A stretch of 64,000 bases of DNA from an uncultured Roseicyclus sp. (GTDB taxonomy: Bacteria; Pseudomonadota; Alphaproteobacteria; Rhodobacterales; Rhodobacteraceae), in the NCBI GenBank assembly GCA_947500415.1, contig CANMRT010000001.1, positions 1,452,982-1,516,981 of the forward strand, given 5' to 3'. Made by a program: the position numbers and the translations under genes. Numbering within the stretch: the stretch's first letter is position 1; the number at the start of each line of letters is the position of its first letter. Positions 47,001-56,601 of this stretch are shown here, piece after piece. The notes under the pieces are model-generated. The model did no database searches and was not told where the DNA came from. It saw nothing but the letters and a program-made list of their open reading frames with translations.

Positions 47001-47888
47001 ATGAATTGGGATGCGATCAGCTTTGACTGGAATCAGGTTCGCGCCTTTTTGGCGACGGCGGAAGAGGGGAGTCTTTCGGGAGCAGCTCGCGTGTTGCAAA
47101 CGACGCAACCCACGGTTGGCCGGCAGGTCAGCGCGCTGGAGGCCGCCCTTGGTGTGGCTCTGTTTGAGCGGGTGGGGCGTGGCTTGATGCTGACGCCCTC
47201 GGGCGCTGAAGTGTTGGAGCAGGTCCGCGCAATGGGCGACGCAGCGGCGCGTGTGTCGCTGGTGGCGGCGGGGCGCAACGACGACATCGCCGGGCGCGTG
47301 GCGATCAGCGTGTCTGACATGATGGCGATCCATGTAATGCCGGAGGTGCTTGGCAAGCTGACAGAGGTTGCGCCTGCGTTGGAGATCGAGCTGATCGTGA
47401 CAAACGACATCTCGGATCTGTTGCGCCGGGAGGCAGATATTGCCGTGCGCCATCTGGCCCCGACCGAGCCGGAACTGATCGGGCGCGAGTTGGAGGGCAG
47501 CAAAGCGCGGTTCTACGCCAGCGAGAGTTTCGTTCAGCGTCACGGCAATCCGCGCACCATGGAAGACGCGCGGGAGATGCCCTTCATCGGCTTCGGCCCG
47601 CCCGAGGATATGGCGCGCGAGATGGGCTTGCGCGGGATCGACCTGCCGCCGGGGTCAGGCAAGCTTTATTCCAAGACGATCTTCGCGGCCTGGCAAATGG
47701 TCTGCGCGGGCCTTGGTATCGGGATCATGGCGGATGATATCGCAGGGCGCAGTCGCGGGATTGTGCCCGTACTGGCGGACGCCAAGCCGATGCCCGTGGA
47801 TCTATGGATTGTGACCCACAGGGAGTTGCGCAATTCGCGCCGGATCAGGGTTGTTTGGGATATTTTGCTGGAGCATTTCGGAGCTTAG
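47001..47888 (+). CDS. LysR-family transcriptional regulator
   Basis: FDWNQVRAFLATAEEGSLSGAARVLQTTQPTVGRQVSALEAALGVALFER. Confidence 0.95.
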   Translation: MNWDAISFDWNQVRAFLATAEEGSLSGAARVLQTTQPTVGRQVSALEAALGVALFERVGRGLMLTPSGAEVLEQVRAMGDAAARVSLVAAGRNDDIAGRVAISVSDMMAIHVMPEVLGKLTEVAPALEIELIVTNDISDLLRREADIAVRHLAPTEPELIGRELEGSKARFYASESFVQRHGNPRTMEDAREMPFIGFGPPEDMAREMGLRGIDLPPGSGKLYSKTIFAAWQMVCAGLGIGIMADDIAGRSRGIVPVLADAKPMPVDLWIVTHRELRNSRRIRVVWDILLEHFGA

Positions 47889-48643
47889 TCGCGCACCGGT
47901 GCGAGCCCCCGCACGATCCAGCGTTGCGCGATAATGAAGACCACGAGCGGCGGCAGCATAGCCACCGCGGCGAGCGCCAGAGACGGGGGAGATCCGATCC
48001 GCATCAGCGCCAGCCCGCTGACCACCGTGGCGCGGTCCGGCACCGATGGGCTGGCGACCAGGGGCCAGAGGTATTGGTTCCATCCCAGCACGAAGAAAAA
48101 CGCCAGAAGGGCGGCGATCGAGGGCAGGCTGAGGGGCAGGTAGATGTCCACCATGGCCCGCATGGGTCCTGCGCCGTCGAGGCGGGCGGCCTCAAGGATT
48201 TCTGGCGGCATCTGCTTGAACTGCGCGCGCAGGATCAAGGTGCCGAGGCCGGTGGCGACGACGGGCAGGATCAAGCCGGTGTAGGTGTTCAGAAGGCCCA
48301 GGGCGTCGGTCACGAGAATGGTCGGCAGCAAGCGCGACTCGATGGGCAGGAACAGCGGAAGCAACAGAAGCGCCATCAGCGCGGATGTATAGGGCACGCG
48401 GAAGACGGATAGGGCAAAGGCCGCAAGAAAGGAGACGGCTGTTTTCAAGACTGCGACGCCCACGGCAATGGCAAGCGACGTGCCGAGCATCTGCCAAAGC
48501 GACGGGCGATGGGGCGCGTCGGCCACAAGCGGGGCCATGGCGTCAGTACTGAATCCCGCACTTAGCACAAGCGCCACGGGGCCGATCATCACGACGCAGC
48601 CGAGGATCAGGATCAAGTGGTCGGTGAAGCGCGCGCGGGGCAT
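47885..48643 (-). CDS. Carbohydrate ABC transporter permease (UgpE/MalG-like), without neighbouring partners
   Basis: EAARLDGAGPMRAMVDIYLPLSLPSIAALLAFFFVLGWNQYLWPL EAA-loop. Confidence 0.92.
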   Translation of the reverse strand: MPRARFTDHLILILGCVVMIGPVALVLSAGFSTDAMAPLVADAPHRPSLWQMLGTSLAIAVGVAVLKTAVSFLAAFALSVFRVPYTSALMALLLLPLFLPIESRLLPTILVTDALGLLNTYTGLILPVVATGLGTLILRAQFKQMPPEILEAARLDGAGPMRAMVDIYLPLSLPSIAALLAFFFVLGWNQYLWPLVASPSVPDRATVVSGLALMRIGSPPSLALAAVAMLPPLVVFIIAQRWIVRGLAPVRD

Positions 48644-48760
48644 GGGATCGGCCTATAGGGAGGCGGGGCGGGGGACAAGGTTCTCAAGGTTGATCACGCG
48701 TGATAACGAGGCAAAGAAAAAGGGAAACAAATAAAAATCAGATACTTACGATTTCAAACA

Positions 48761-48778
48761 TTTCTATGATTATAGAAA
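48761..48778. promoter_or_regulatory. Palindrome upstream of orphan permease
   Basis: TTTCTAT-GATT-ATAGAAA, perfect 7-bp arms in an AT-rich stretch. Confidence 0.45.
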
Positions 48779-48869
48779 CGTCCTGTGCGTGGTTAACGGG
48801 CGGAGAGCGGCATCGGTCCGCGTCCATCGTGTGCCGCAACCTTTCATGGCGAGGGAGGTTGAAATACAA

Positions 48870-49424
48870 TCACCTGGTCGGCTCAGGCCCTAAAATCCGA
48901 TCCATCAGAGCCACCAAGGCCCCGCCCGTATCCACGCGCCCGCGCGCCTGGAGATCATCGAGGCCGAGAAAGGCTCCGTAAAACAGCACAGCGAGGGCGC
49001 GGGGCTGACCACAGGCCTCCAGCAGGTCGGCGGTGTAGTCGATGCGTTTGCCGTCGATCTCGACCACCGCCTCGGCCACGTTCGGGTCATGCAACGACCA
49101 TGCGCGGATGGCAGGCTCGATGAGGAGCCCCCCAAAACGATCCGGCGCGCCGTCATTGGCGATCTGTGCCAGTGCGCGCAGCTTGCTCTCTGCGTTCGGG
49201 ATATCGGCCAGCCCTTCGACAATGCCGGTGAATGCCTTTTCCTGCCAAAGCGCCAGCATGGCGGCGTGGTAGGCGGGGACATCCTTGAAGTGGTGGTAAA
49301 AGCTGCCTTTGGTTGTCTTCAGGCGGCGGGCCAAAGCCTCGGCCTTGAGCGCTTGTGGACCGGTTTCGGCGAGCGCGCGAAAGCCCGCAGCGACCCAATC
49401 TTCCTTGGTGAGGCGATTTGACAT
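48870..49424 (-). CDS. TetR-family transcriptional regulator
   Basis: N-terminal HTH KEDWVAAGFRALAETGPQALKAEALARRLKTTKGSFYHHFKDVPAYHAAML. Confidence 0.95.
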   Translation of the reverse strand: MSNRLTKEDWVAAGFRALAETGPQALKAEALARRLKTTKGSFYHHFKDVPAYHAAMLALWQEKAFTGIVEGLADIPNAESKLRALAQIANDGAPDRFGGLLIEPAIRAWSLHDPNVAEAVVEIDGKRIDYTADLLEACGQPRALAVLFYGAFLGLDDLQARGRVDTGGALVALMDRILGPEPTR

Positions 49425-49433
49425 CCACACACC

Positions 49434-49447
49434 ATACGGTTGCGTAT
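49434..49447. promoter_or_regulatory. TetR operator copy 1
   Basis: ATACG-GTTG-CGTAT, 10 bp upstream of the TetR start codon. Confidence 0.7.
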
Positions 49448-49466
49448 TGTTTTGCGCAATGAGATG

Positions 49467-49488
49467 TTCCATACGGTAGCGTATGGAA
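49467..49488. promoter_or_regulatory. TetR operator copy 2
   Basis: TTCCATACG-GTAG-CGTATGGAA, perfect 9-bp arms. Confidence 0.8.
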
Positions 49489-49506
49489 TCAATTGGAGGA
49501 TATCCC

Positions 49507-49902
49507 ATGGACCAGAAACGGTTGAACCTTGGCTACGCGATTGCGGGCGGATTGTTTGTGGCGACGGCCGCGATTCACGCCTTTGTGGGCGGACCGGAAG
49601 TGAATGCGCCAGTGCAGGGCAGCGGCCTTGACCCGCTGGTGCGCGCGGTCTCTGCCGTGGTGTGGCACGCGCTGACGGCGTTGTTTGTGGTGTTCGGGGT
49701 GGCGCTGCTGTGGACAGCACGGAGGCCAAGCGCGGCGCTGGTCTGGGTGGTGCTGGCGGTGTCGCTGGCGTTTGTGGGGTTGTTTTTGGGGGTCGGCATT
49801 GCGGCGCTGGGGAGCGTGTGGCCGATGCCGCAGTGGGTGCTGTTTGGGGGGATTGCGGGGGTTTTGGTTTGGGGGGTGAGGGGTGGTGAAATTCGGGAAT
49901 GA
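49507..49902 (+). CDS. Four-TM membrane protein divergent from TetR
   Basis: 131 aa hydrophobic ORF beginning MDQKRLNLGYAIAGGLFVATAAIHAFVGG. Confidence 0.85.
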   Translation: MDQKRLNLGYAIAGGLFVATAAIHAFVGGPEVNAPVQGSGLDPLVRAVSAVVWHALTALFVVFGVALLWTARRPSAALVWVVLAVSLAFVGLFLGVGIAALGSVWPMPQWVLFGGIAGVLVWGVRGGEIRE

Positions 49903-50106
49903 AGCGGATTTACTTGCTAGCGTCACAAATCAAAAGGGTAGCAAAGAGTATAGAACAGATTAAGAGTCACCAATGCCACTCCAAACAGAACTTTAGGCTC
50001 GAGTGCAAACCGCCTCTAATTGTATCTTGCCAGTCGCAACGTTCGGCGAGTAGCCTTTTAAGGATTGACGGGATTCCCTCGTCCATTTTTTCGAAAAGGA
50101 TTCTAG

Positions 50107-50475
50107 ATGCCCGAGATTCAGAATAGCCCCCTATATACGAATGAAGAAGCAAGCTTTGATGGCACTCTTCAGATCGAGCACGATATTGAAGCTGTAACTC
50201 ATTCGAAGGGAGGCATCACAAGTCTCCTTCATGTTCTCCCAAGAACATATCGTGGGTCCACCGAGCTCAGGCTCAATAACCTACCAGCAGGTCTGAAAGT
50301 ATTTCATGCCGAAGCAACTGAAATAGACATTCATACTGGACTGCCTTATCGCGGTGGCGCGGTGGTCTTCACAACTAGCGTCAATTTGCACTCTGATCAA
50401 AGGTTTGCTGTGATTAGGTTCAACGTTTCTTGGCGAGCGCCATTGAAAACTGGTCTAATGATTTTAATGTCGTAA
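50107..50475 (+). CDS. Orphan hypothetical protein in AT-rich island
   Basis: 122-aa ORF with AAAGGA-like RBS before ATG; atypical low-GC composition. Confidence 0.55.
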   Translation: MPEIQNSPLYTNEEASFDGTLQIEHDIEAVTHSKGGITSLLHVLPRTYRGSTELRLNNLPAGLKVFHAEATEIDIHTGLPYRGGAVVFTTSVNLHSDQRFAVIRFNVSWRAPLKTGLMILMS

Positions 50476-50617
50476 GTCACTGAACGAAGCCCAAGAAAAA
50501 AATACCTCGCACTGAACGTAAGATCCAATATCAAGTCTTTGAATTTCAGCTTTAAATGTAGGATTTAGCCGCAATGCCGCTATGGCTTCGGTTAAGGCTA
50601 TTCAATTCACTGCACTC

Positions 50618-50774
50618 CTGCCAAATCTTTGATTTGGCAGCGCCCGAACCGCCCCCGTCGTGCCCAAGGCACGCCTTTGGCGCGACGCGGGCGCTTTACG
50701 CCCACCCCATCGGTTCGGGCGCGGTGGCGCGTAGGGGTGAGGTTGGGTTTCGGTAGGCGGGACAAGTCCCGCCC
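50618..50774. repeat. Composite nested palindromic element (E2)
   Basis: CTGCCAAATC-TTT-GATTTGGCAG (50618-50640); outer arms GCGCCCGAACCG (50640-50651)/CGGTTCGGGCGC (50711-50722); inner CGTGCC-CAA-GGCACG and GGGCG-CTTTA-CGCCC; GGCGGGAC-AA-GTCCCGCC near 50757-50774. Confidence 0.8.
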
Positions 50775-50781
50775 CGACCGT

Positions 50782-52008
<1,227 letters not shown>

Positions 52009-52089
52009 TTACCCGAATTCGGGCTATATGAACGTGGGCACTGATACGGGCGTGCCTGCACGCATTCAACCTATCTAAAGGACATTCTC

Positions 52090-52488
52090 ATGGGCGATCT
52101 GTCGCTATCCGCCGTCGATTGGTTCGACGCTGAGACCACTACCTTTGGCGATCGTGTCACTGGCGCGCGCGAGGCGGCCGGTTTGGGCCAGGCGGAATTG
52201 GCCAAGCGGCTTGGCGTGAAGGTCAAGACCGTGCGTGGCTGGGAGAATGACCAGAACGAGCCGCGGGCCAATAAACTGTCTATGCTTGCGGGCATTTTGG
52301 GCGTATCGATGATGTGGCTGCTGAGCGGGCAGGGTGAGGGGCTTGATAGCCCCGAACAATCAGAGCCGGTGGATGAGGATATGGAGCGCTTGCTGCTCGA
52401 TATTCGCCAGATGCGTCAGGAACAGACGCAATTGGCCGAGCAGATGGGACGTCTGGAAAAGCGCCTGCGCGCGGCGATGGCGGGCTGA
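52090..52488 (+). CDS. XRE-type helix-turn-helix protein
   Basis: FGDRVTGAREAAGLGQAELAKRLGVKVKTVRGWENDQNEPRANKLSMLAGILGVS; C-terminal coiled-coil. Confidence 0.92.
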   Translation: MGDLSLSAVDWFDAETTTFGDRVTGAREAAGLGQAELAKRLGVKVKTVRGWENDQNEPRANKLSMLAGILGVSMMWLLSGQGEGLDSPEQSEPVDEDMERLLLDIRQMRQEQTQLAEQMGRLEKRLRAAMAG

Positions 52489-52763
52489 TGGTCGAGACGC
52501 CGGAGATACGGCTAAAGCGGTTGCGGATGCGGGCGTGGCACCGGGGCATCAAGGAGATGGACCTGATCTTGGGCGGTTGGGCGGACCGGTTTATGGCGGA
52601 TGCGGATGCGGCGACCGTCGATGCCTTTGAAGTGGTGTTGGCCGAGGCCGATCACGACCTTTATCAATGGGTGTCAGGGCAGGCAGAAGCCCCGGCTGAA
52701 TTGGCGCCGATGATTGAACGTCTTGCAGCAGACATGAAGCCCACATTGGGCCAAGGCGCCTGA
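52488..52763 (+). CDS. sdhE: Succinate dehydrogenase assembly factor (SdhE)
   Basis: RLKRLRMRAWHRGIKEMDLILGGWADRF...LYQWVSGQAEAP. Confidence 0.93.
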   Translation: MVETPEIRLKRLRMRAWHRGIKEMDLILGGWADRFMADADAATVDAFEVVLAEADHDLYQWVSGQAEAPAELAPMIERLAADMKPTLGQGA

Positions 52764-52847
52764 TTTCAAAGGCTTTTTCCGGTTTAACGGAATTTTTTCG
52801 TTTTTGAGCGAATCTTTGGCGAAAGCAGTGATTGCGGAGCCAAAATC

Positions 52848-53345
52848 ATGAGTATGCACGCGCCCCTAGCGACGCCCGCCCAGACCGGTTTTCTGGCGTC
52901 GTATCTGGATTCCCTTTCTATGGTGGAGCGCCTGCATCGGCTGCTTCTCGACGTCATCAAGGATGAATTCGAACGCCTCGGAATCCTCGACATCAACGCC
53001 GTTCAGGCGCTGTTGTTGTTCAACATTGGCGAGAATGAAGTGACCGCGGGGGAGTTGAAGTCTCGCGGTTACTATCAGGGCTCAAACGTCAGCTACAATC
53101 TTAAGAAGCTGGTCGACATGGGTTACATGCACCACCAGCGTTGTGAAATCGATCGCCGCTCGGTCCGTGTGCGCCTGACGGAAAAGGGCCGCCACGTGCG
53201 CGAAACGGTGGATTTATTGTTTGCGCGCCACGCTGAAGGTTTGGAGAAGCAGGGTGTTCTTGACGCCGATGGTGTCGACCGGATGAACCATTCGCTCAAG
53301 CGCGTGGAGCGGTTCTGGACCGATCAGATTCGCTACATCTATTGA
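52848..53345 (+). CDS. MarR-family winged-helix regulator (LdtR-like)
   Basis: AVQALLLFNIGENEVTAGELKSRGYYQGSNVSYNLKKLVDMGYMHHQRCEIDRRSVRVRLTEKG. Confidence 0.92.
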   Translation: MSMHAPLATPAQTGFLASYLDSLSMVERLHRLLLDVIKDEFERLGILDINAVQALLLFNIGENEVTAGELKSRGYYQGSNVSYNLKKLVDMGYMHHQRCEIDRRSVRVRLTEKGRHVRETVDLLFARHAEGLEKQGVLDADGVDRMNHSLKRVERFWTDQIRYIY

Positions 53346-53384
53346 GGCGCGCTGCTCAGGTCGCGGCATAGGGCCAAGACAGGT

Positions 53385-53984
53385 TTAGTTGGTTTCGATA
53401 TCCGAAATGGGGGCAATAGGCGGAAGTATGTAGCCAGCTTCTTCTAACGCTGGTCGGACCTGATTTTCCAAAGACCGACGTACAATCGGTCCGCGGAAGT
53501 GGAGCACCACTACTCCTTCCGCATTCACAAAGAACGTCTCCGGCATCGCGATGACACCCCAATCCCGACCATTGGTGGCAGAGGGATCTGCACCGATCAG
53601 GTCGTAGGGATTGCCTAATTCTTCCAAAAAACCCAACGCCTGCGGATCGCGGTCGCGATAGTTGACACCGTAAAGCGGCACGCCGGCTTCGGCCAATGCT
53701 GTCAGGGTGGGGTGTTCGGCGCGACATGGTGGACACCAAGACGCGAAGAAATTCACGATCGCGATCTCTTCGCCTTCTAGTGCCTCGCGGGTCAAAACCG
53801 GAGTGTCGCCCAAGGCGACAAGATCGAGTGGCGGGGCAGGGAGACCCTCTTGCGCCGAACGAAGAGCGGTCGTGTCGACACCTGCCGTCAGATCATCGCG
53901 GTTGTTGGCAAGCTGCCAGCCGGCGATACCGAAAAACCCGGTCGTCAGTGCCAGCGGCAATACCATGAGCCAATTGATTTTCAT
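53385..53984 (-). CDS. ccmG: Thiol:disulfide interchange protein CcmG/DsbE
   Basis: VNFFASWCPPCRAEHPTLTALA; N-terminal TM anchor. Confidence 0.94.
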   Translation of the reverse strand: MKINWLMVLPLALTTGFFGIAGWQLANNRDDLTAGVDTTALRSAQEGLPAPPLDLVALGDTPVLTREALEGEEIAIVNFFASWCPPCRAEHPTLTALAEAGVPLYGVNYRDRDPQALGFLEELGNPYDLIGADPSATNGRDWGVIAMPETFFVNAEGVVVLHFRGPIVRRSLENQVRPALEEAGYILPPIAPISDIETN

Positions 53985-54142
53985 CTCTGCCGGGCCGCCC
54001 TGCGTTCTTCAGTTTCAGCTAAACGACGGGCAACACTGCGCGCGCGGACAACAGAGGCCGCAATGACACCGGCCAAGAGGATCAGGGCACCAGCATAGGC
54101 CGACAGAACCTCAATCGCGTATCGGCCCAGATCGACGCTCAT
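53981..54142 (-). CDS. ccmD: Heme exporter protein CcmD (53 aa, not in supplied ORF track)
   Basis: Manual translation MSVDLGRYAIEVLSAYAGALILLAGVIAASVVRARSVARRLAETEERRAARQR; 4-bp overlaps with ccmC and ccmG. Confidence 0.9.
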   Translation of the reverse strand: MSVDLGRYAIEVLSAYAGALILLAGVIAASVVRARSVARRLAETEERRAARQR

Positions 54143-54897
54143 GCCATCTGCTCCTGCGCGATAAGCGCCTTGAGACGACGGGCGCGGATTTCAGTCCGAG
54201 TGCGATAAAGGACGAGGGCCAGGAACAGGAATGCAAAACCCGCAAGCGACGTGAGCATCGGATAGAGGAAGACACTGGAAACGCCCTCGCTCTCCTCCAC
54301 CCCCACGCCGACTGTGCTTACGGTTGTTCCCTGATGCAGGCCCTCGTTCCAAAACACCAAAGCGTAGCGAGAAATCACTGCAAAGACCGATCCCACAAGG
54401 CACAGGACGGAGGTCAGGTCGGCGCCCTGATCGGGGTTCTCGATCGCTTCCCACAGCGCCATGTAGCCCAGATAAAACAGGAACAGGATTAGGAACGATG
54501 TCAGACGTGGGTCCCACTCCCACCACGAGCCCCACATCGGTTGGCCCCAAACGGCCCCGGTGAACAGCGCGATCAGTGTAAACACCATGCCTACGGGTGC
54601 CGCAGCCTTCGCGGCCAAAGCGCTGACGTGGTGACGACGGATCAGCCAGATCAGCGAGCAGACCAGCATCATGAACCAGGCGTTGATTGCCATGACTGCA
54701 GACGGCACATGAATGTAGATGATCTTGACCGTTGCCCCTTGCCGGAAATCGTTGGGTGTGTAGAAAAAGCCCCAGATCAATCCGCCGATCAGGCAGATCG
54801 CCGCAATCACGCTAACCCAGGGCAACAGCGCGGCGGAGGTGGCCATGAAGCGGCGCGGATTGGCATATTCCCAGATCGACGACATGTGCGCGAACAT
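54139..54897 (-). CDS. ccmC: Heme ABC transporter permease CcmC
   Basis: WGQPMWGSWWEWDPRLTSFLILFLFYLGYMAL tryptophan-rich motif. Confidence 0.96.
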   Translation of the reverse strand: MFAHMSSIWEYANPRRFMATSAALLPWVSVIAAICLIGGLIWGFFYTPNDFRQGATVKIIYIHVPSAVMAINAWFMMLVCSLIWLIRRHHVSALAAKAAAPVGMVFTLIALFTGAVWGQPMWGSWWEWDPRLTSFLILFLFYLGYMALWEAIENPDQGADLTSVLCLVGSVFAVISRYALVFWNEGLHQGTTVSTVGVGVEESEGVSSVFLYPMLTSLAGFAFLFLALVLYRTRTEIRARRLKALIAQEQMA

Positions 54898-54984
54898 AGG
54901 CAGGGGCGTGCAACCTCACAATGGGGCGTTCCGGCGCGGGGGCCAGACAAAGGGTCGCGGGTCAACCAATGGATTTTCGAGTGG

Positions 54985-55641
54985 TCAGCGCAGGTTAACA
55001 CGCAGGACGGCTGCTGCGGCAAAGGGCAACAAGGCGAGGCATCCGAGCGTGATACCGAGCGTCAGAACCAGCGGCACGGTTGAATCCAGACCCTGGGCAC
55101 CTCGGGTTGCGGCCAAGGCCCCGAATATCAGCGTGGGCACGTAAAGCGGCAGCACGAGCAATGACAGCAAAAGCCCGCCCCGCTTTATTCCCACGGTAAG
55201 CGCTGCGCCGAATGTACCGATGGCCGACAAGGCCGGCGTACCTGCCAGAAGCGATGCAATGAGCGGTAGGTAGGCTGGGCCGGGCAGGTTCAGCATCAGG
55301 CCGAGGATGGGGGCAGCCACCACCAGCGGAAGGCCAGTTGTCAGCCAATGGGCCAGCGCCTTGATCGCAGCCAGGCCTTCGAGGGGGAGGGGGGAGGTGG
55401 CGAGAAGGTCTAGGGAGCCGTCTTCCCAGTCCAGTTGAAAGATTCGGTCCAGAGAAAGGAGGCACGCGAGCAGTGCGCCGAGCCACAGGAGGCCCGGGGC
55501 CATGTCGGCCAGACGCCCGGTCTCGGGCCCGATGCCAAAGGGCACGAGAGCCGTGAAGATCAGGAAAAACGCAAGCGACAGGCCAAAACCACCGCCTGCG
55601 CGGATTGCCAGCGCGAGGTCGCGTTTCAGCAGGCCGATCAT
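54985..55641 (-). CDS. ccmB: Heme exporter CcmB
   Basis: [56 protein letters not shown]. Confidence 0.95.
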   Translation of the reverse strand: MIGLLKRDLALAIRAGGGFGLSLAFFLIFTALVPFGIGPETGRLADMAPGLLWLGALLACLLSLDRIFQLDWEDGSLDLLATSPLPLEGLAAIKALAHWLTTGLPLVVAAPILGLMLNLPGPAYLPLIASLLAGTPALSAIGTFGAALTVGIKRGGLLLSLLVLPLYVPTLIFGALAATRGAQGLDSTVPLVLTLGITLGCLALLPFAAAAVLRVNLR

Positions 55642-56258
55642 GACAACGCCTCGGCGAATGGATCGGCTTGCGACAGGCCCTTTGCGATAAAGGGCGTGAT
55701 GTCGAGGACACGTGCGGTGGGCAGACCGAGGTCGATGTGCGTTGCGATGACGGCTGAGCCGCCATTGGCCAGGTGGGCTTTAACGGTTGCTGCGAAACGA
55801 GTCGTGTTTTCGGCGTCAAGCGAGACGGTTGGTTCGTCGAGGCACCAGATGGGGCGGCCCGTGACCAAAATGCGCGCGAGGGACAGGCGGCGCTTTTGGC
55901 CTGCCGAAAGCTCTCCGGCGCGGCGATGGGCGAGGGCGGCAAGATCGAATGCCTCGATTGCGTGGGCCGTTGAACTGGTTCCGAAGACTTGCGCCCAGAA
56001 CATCAGGTTCTCAAAAACCGTAAGCTGGGATTTCAGCCCGTCAGCGTGGGCGGCGTAGGCGATGGCGCCCTCTACATGGTTGATTGAGCCGGACATGGGT
56101 GGCGTTAGGCCAGCCAGTGTTCTGAGCAGTGTGGTTTTTCCCGCACCGTTGGGGCCGCGCAGGATCAGGGCCTCTCCGACCGCGACGGAAAAGGACACAT
56201 TCGCAAGGACTTGCGCGGGCCCGCGGGCGCAGGCGAGATCGGTGACGGTGAGCGCCAT
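55638..56258 (-). CDS. ccmA: Heme ABC exporter ATP-binding protein CcmA
   Basis: [34 protein letters not shown]; overlaps ccmB. Confidence 0.95.
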   Translation of the reverse strand: MALTVTDLACARGPAQVLANVSFSVAVGEALILRGPNGAGKTTLLRTLAGLTPPMSGSINHVEGAIAYAAHADGLKSQLTVFENLMFWAQVFGTSSTAHAIEAFDLAALAHRRAGELSAGQKRRLSLARILVTGRPIWCLDEPTVSLDAENTTRFAATVKAHLANGGSAVIATHIDLGLPTARVLDITPFIAKGLSQADPFAEALS

Positions 56259-56377
56259 GGGCAAAAGCGGTAGCGGGTTTGGTGGGCTTGGGAAAGGGGC
56301 GGCATGGCACCCCACCCAGCCACCCACCCCGGCGGGCATGCCGCCATAAGGCGTTTGGTGCGTAATTTTCCGAGTAT

Positions 56378-56435
56378 GGGGGCGCTGCCCCCGTCGCCCA
56401 GGGCGACTCTCCGAGGATATTTTTGAACCAAGGAA
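56378..56435. repeat. Tandem-hairpin intergenic repeat
   Basis: GGGGGC-GCT-GCCCCC (56378-56392) directly followed by GTCGCCC-A-GGGCGAC (56393-56407), then TCTCCGAGGATATTTTTGAACCAAGGAAG. Confidence 0.65.
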
Positions 56436-56476
56436 GGACGCAAGTAGATGCGAACTGCGCTAGGGCTTGCCAATAC

Positions 56477-56492
56477 GGTATGCAATGGCATA
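56477..56492. promoter_or_regulatory. Palindrome upstream of acnA
   Basis: GTATGC-AATG-GCATAC, perfect 6-bp arms. Confidence 0.45.
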
Positions 56493-56601
56493 CAGAGCGC
56501 GGGAGAGACGTTTTGTTCCATTGTTGTGGCGGCCTTTGAGTGGCACTTCGGGACAGAACTTACCCAATTCCGCAGCTAGACCCGGATCAGGAGGCGCTTT
56601 C

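Noticed and set aside
48700-48981. 93-aa plus-strand ORF in the AT-rich gap near the orphan permease
   Set aside because: Runs into the antisense of TetR, no RBS or recognisable sequence.
53385-56258. ccmABCDG as an unusual operon
   Set aside because: Standard cytochrome c maturation order for this group; only the short ccmD was missing from the ORF track.
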